Shown: piece by piece, positions 63,013 to 64,000 of the stretch
Layout: each line of letters starts with the position of its first letter
How positions within the stretch are numbered: the stretch's first letter is position 1
NCBI RefSeq assembly: GCF_003044185.1
Contig: NZ_PYYB01000001.1
Span: forward strand, 62,001-126,000
From: Paraconexibacter algicola
GTDB taxonomy: Bacteria; Actinomycetota; Thermoleophilia; Solirubrobacterales; Solirubrobacteraceae
Reading direction: 5' to 3'
DNA: 64,000 nt
Program-made: the position numbers and the translations under genes
Notes under the pieces: generated by a model
Seen by the model: the letters and a program-made list of their open reading frames with translations, nothing else
Told to the model about the DNA's origin: nothing
Databases searched by the model: none

Positions 63013-63803
63013 GCCCCGCCACCGCCACAGCCCAGCCAGCCGCGCCCCCGGCCGCGACGGCGGGCCCACGCGCCATCGCCGGCCCGACCCTCGGACGGCT
63101 CGTCCGGGTGGAGCTGCGCAAGGCGTCCGACACCCGCTCGGGCCGCTGGCTGCTCGCGGTCGCCACCCTGGTCGCCGCGGTCGTCGCGATCGCGATCCCG
63201 ATCGCGGTGCCGCAGGAGGACGTGGTGCTCAGCGACGTCGTGCAGCTCGCGCTGCTCCCCTACCTCGTGCTGCTGCCGATCATCGGCATCCTGCTCGTGA
63301 CGAGCGAGTGGTCGCAGCGCACGGCGCTCGCGACCTTCGCGCTGGTGCCGGATCGCCGCCGGGTCGTCGTCGCGAAGGTGATCGCGGCGCTGGCCCTGAC
63401 GTTCGCCGGCCTCGCGATCGGGCTGCTCGCCGCGGTCGCGTCGACCGCGGTCGGCGGCGGCGAGGGCGCCTGGAACCTCAGCGCGGGCGAGCTCGGCCAG
63501 GCGGTCCTGGCGGGCGTCATCAACATGCTCTGGGGTCTGGGCTTCGGCCTGCTGCTGCGCAGCCCGGCCGCCGCGATCGTCGCGTACTTCGCCCTCCCCA
63601 CCGTCTTCACGGTGCTCGGCGAGCTGATCAGCTCGCTGCGGTCCACCTGGGACTGGCTGGACCTGAACGTGCCGTTCATGGCGATCAGCGAGCTGCGCGC
63701 CTCCGGGGACGACTGGTGGCAGCTGCTCACCGCCGGGACGATCTGGATCGTGCTGCCGCTGGTGATCGGCACGGCGCTGCTGCTGCGACGCGAGGTGAAG
63801 TAG
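63009..63803 (+). CDS. ABC transporter permease
   Basis: A 264-residue ABC-2-type permease. After a 35-residue soluble start come about six membrane segments (LLAVATLVAAVVAIAIPIAV, LALLPYLVLLPIIGILLVTS, and others to IWIVLPLVIGTALLL). The pair would export a hydrophobic compound or act in resistance. The start overlaps the ATPase stop. The 24-bp gap that follows separates it from a site-2 protease gene in the same direction. Confidence 0.92.
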   Translation: MSPATATAQPAAPPAATAGPRAIAGPTLGRLVRVELRKASDTRSGRWLLAVATLVAAVVAIAIPIAVPQEDVVLSDVVQLALLPYLVLLPIIGILLVTSEWSQRTALATFALVPDRRRVVVAKVIAALALTFAGLAIGLLAAVASTAVGGGEGAWNLSAGELGQAVLAGVINMLWGLGFGLLLRSPAAAIVAYFALPTVFTVLGELISSLRSTWDWLDLNVPFMAISELRASGDDWWQLLTAGTIWIVLPLVIGTALLLRREVK

Positions 63804-63827
63804 CCCGCGCCGTGCGACCATGGAGGG

Positions 63828-64000
63828 GTGATCGGCTCCTCGTCCGTCCAGCTCGGTCGCCTGTTCGGGATCAGGATCGGCGCCAGCCCCAGCTGGTTCG
63901 TCTTCCTGTTCCTGATGATCTACTTCCTGTCCGGGCAGTTCCAGGACGTCCTGGGCGGCTCGGACACGGAGGCCTACCTCGTCGCGGTCGCCGGCGCGCT
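63828..64000 (+). CDS. site-2 protease family protein (partial, 5' end)
   Basis: A frame starting GTG at 63828 and running off the right edge (57 residues visible). It begins SSVQLGRLFGIRIGASPSWF followed by a membrane segment FLFLMIYFLSG and DTEAYLVAVAGA, typical of the N-terminus of M50 (site-2 protease/SpoIVFB-like) intramembrane metalloproteases. The HExxH motif would lie beyond the edge. GACCAT lies 6 nt before the GTG, so the start may be leaderless. Confidence 0.75.
   Translation, partial: MIGSSSVQLGRLFGIRIGASPSWFVFLFLMIYFLSGQFQDVLGGSDTEAYLVAVAGA

Overview
The window is very G+C-rich (about three quarters by eye), densely coded, almost free of AT-rich stretches, and rich in GTG starts, ATGA gene overlaps and apparently leaderless promoters. 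Together with an F420-type LLM oxidoreductase, NarL-type two-component genes and a mycobacterial-type Nit1C cluster, this points to a high-GC actinobacterium. The many secreted proteins with collagen-like or RTX-like repeats suggest the Thermoleophilia/Solirubrobacterales (Patulibacter/Conexibacter-like), but that placement is inference. I saw no tRNA, rRNA, CRISPR array, insertion sequence or prophage; the window reads as ordinary chromosome with accessory metabolic islands.

Region 1-16 kb is the most coherent block. A methylenetetrahydrofolate-reductase-like gene and a GPR1/FUN34/YaaH carboxylate transporter lie beside a complete six-gene Nit1C operon (2228-7746: MSMEG_0572-type protein, radical SAM enzyme, a fused GNAT/AIR-synthase protein, nitrilase, MSMEG_0570-type protein, flavoprotein oxidoreductase). 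After a winged-helix gene and a Uma2 nuclease-like gene comes a divergently controlled NAD-linked formate dehydrogenase operon (LysR regulator; fused NuoE/F-like subunit; separate ferredoxin-like subunit; molybdopterin subunit; FdhD). Nit1C has been linked to cyanide assimilation, whose C1 product is formate or formamide, so nitrilase, formate oxidation and folate C1 chemistry may work together here.

Region 16-32 kb holds small proteins, an F420 LLM oxidoreductase, an XRE-cupin regulator divergent from a thioredoxin-reductase-like flavoprotein (with a 23-bp palindrome over the regulator's start codon), a DHA2 drug exporter, an exported alpha/beta hydrolase with a collagen-like segment, an acyltransferase, an RTX-like secreted protein, an RNB ribonuclease, a phytanoyl-CoA-dioxygenase-like gene, a RidA protein and a secreted propeller-like protein.

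Region 32-47 kb is dominated by fatty-acid/acyl-CoA genes: a trifunctional-type hydratase/dehydrogenase with its thiolase, an SDR, a 3-hydroxybutyryl-CoA dehydrogenase/acyl-CoA dehydrogenase pair with a MarR gene, and an enoyl-CoA hydratase/MaoC/MaoC operon. Interleaved are an OsmC protein, a NYN-nuclease/SpoU-methyltransferase fusion, a large secreted protein, and transglutaminase-like and NUDIX genes.

Region 47-64 kb holds two overlapping zinc-ribbon microproteins and a SET-domain methyltransferase, a GntR regulator cotranscribed with an HNH-associated-repeat protein, a very large secreted M14 carboxypeptidase with a collagen-like segment, an acyl-CoA ligase, a MazF-like protein, a Tat-exported phosphoesterase, a divergent LDH-like dehydrogenase, an AT-hook/winged-helix protein, malate dehydrogenase, a histidine kinase/response regulator pair divergent from an ABC exporter, and the start of a site-2 protease.

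Two window-wide regulatory patterns stand out. An 11-bp box GACCGCCGGTC recurs almost only between genes (16 kb and 24 kb, but densest before Nit1C). A TANNNT hexamer sits 6-8 nt before the start codon of at least twelve genes, the layout expected of leaderless mRNAs.
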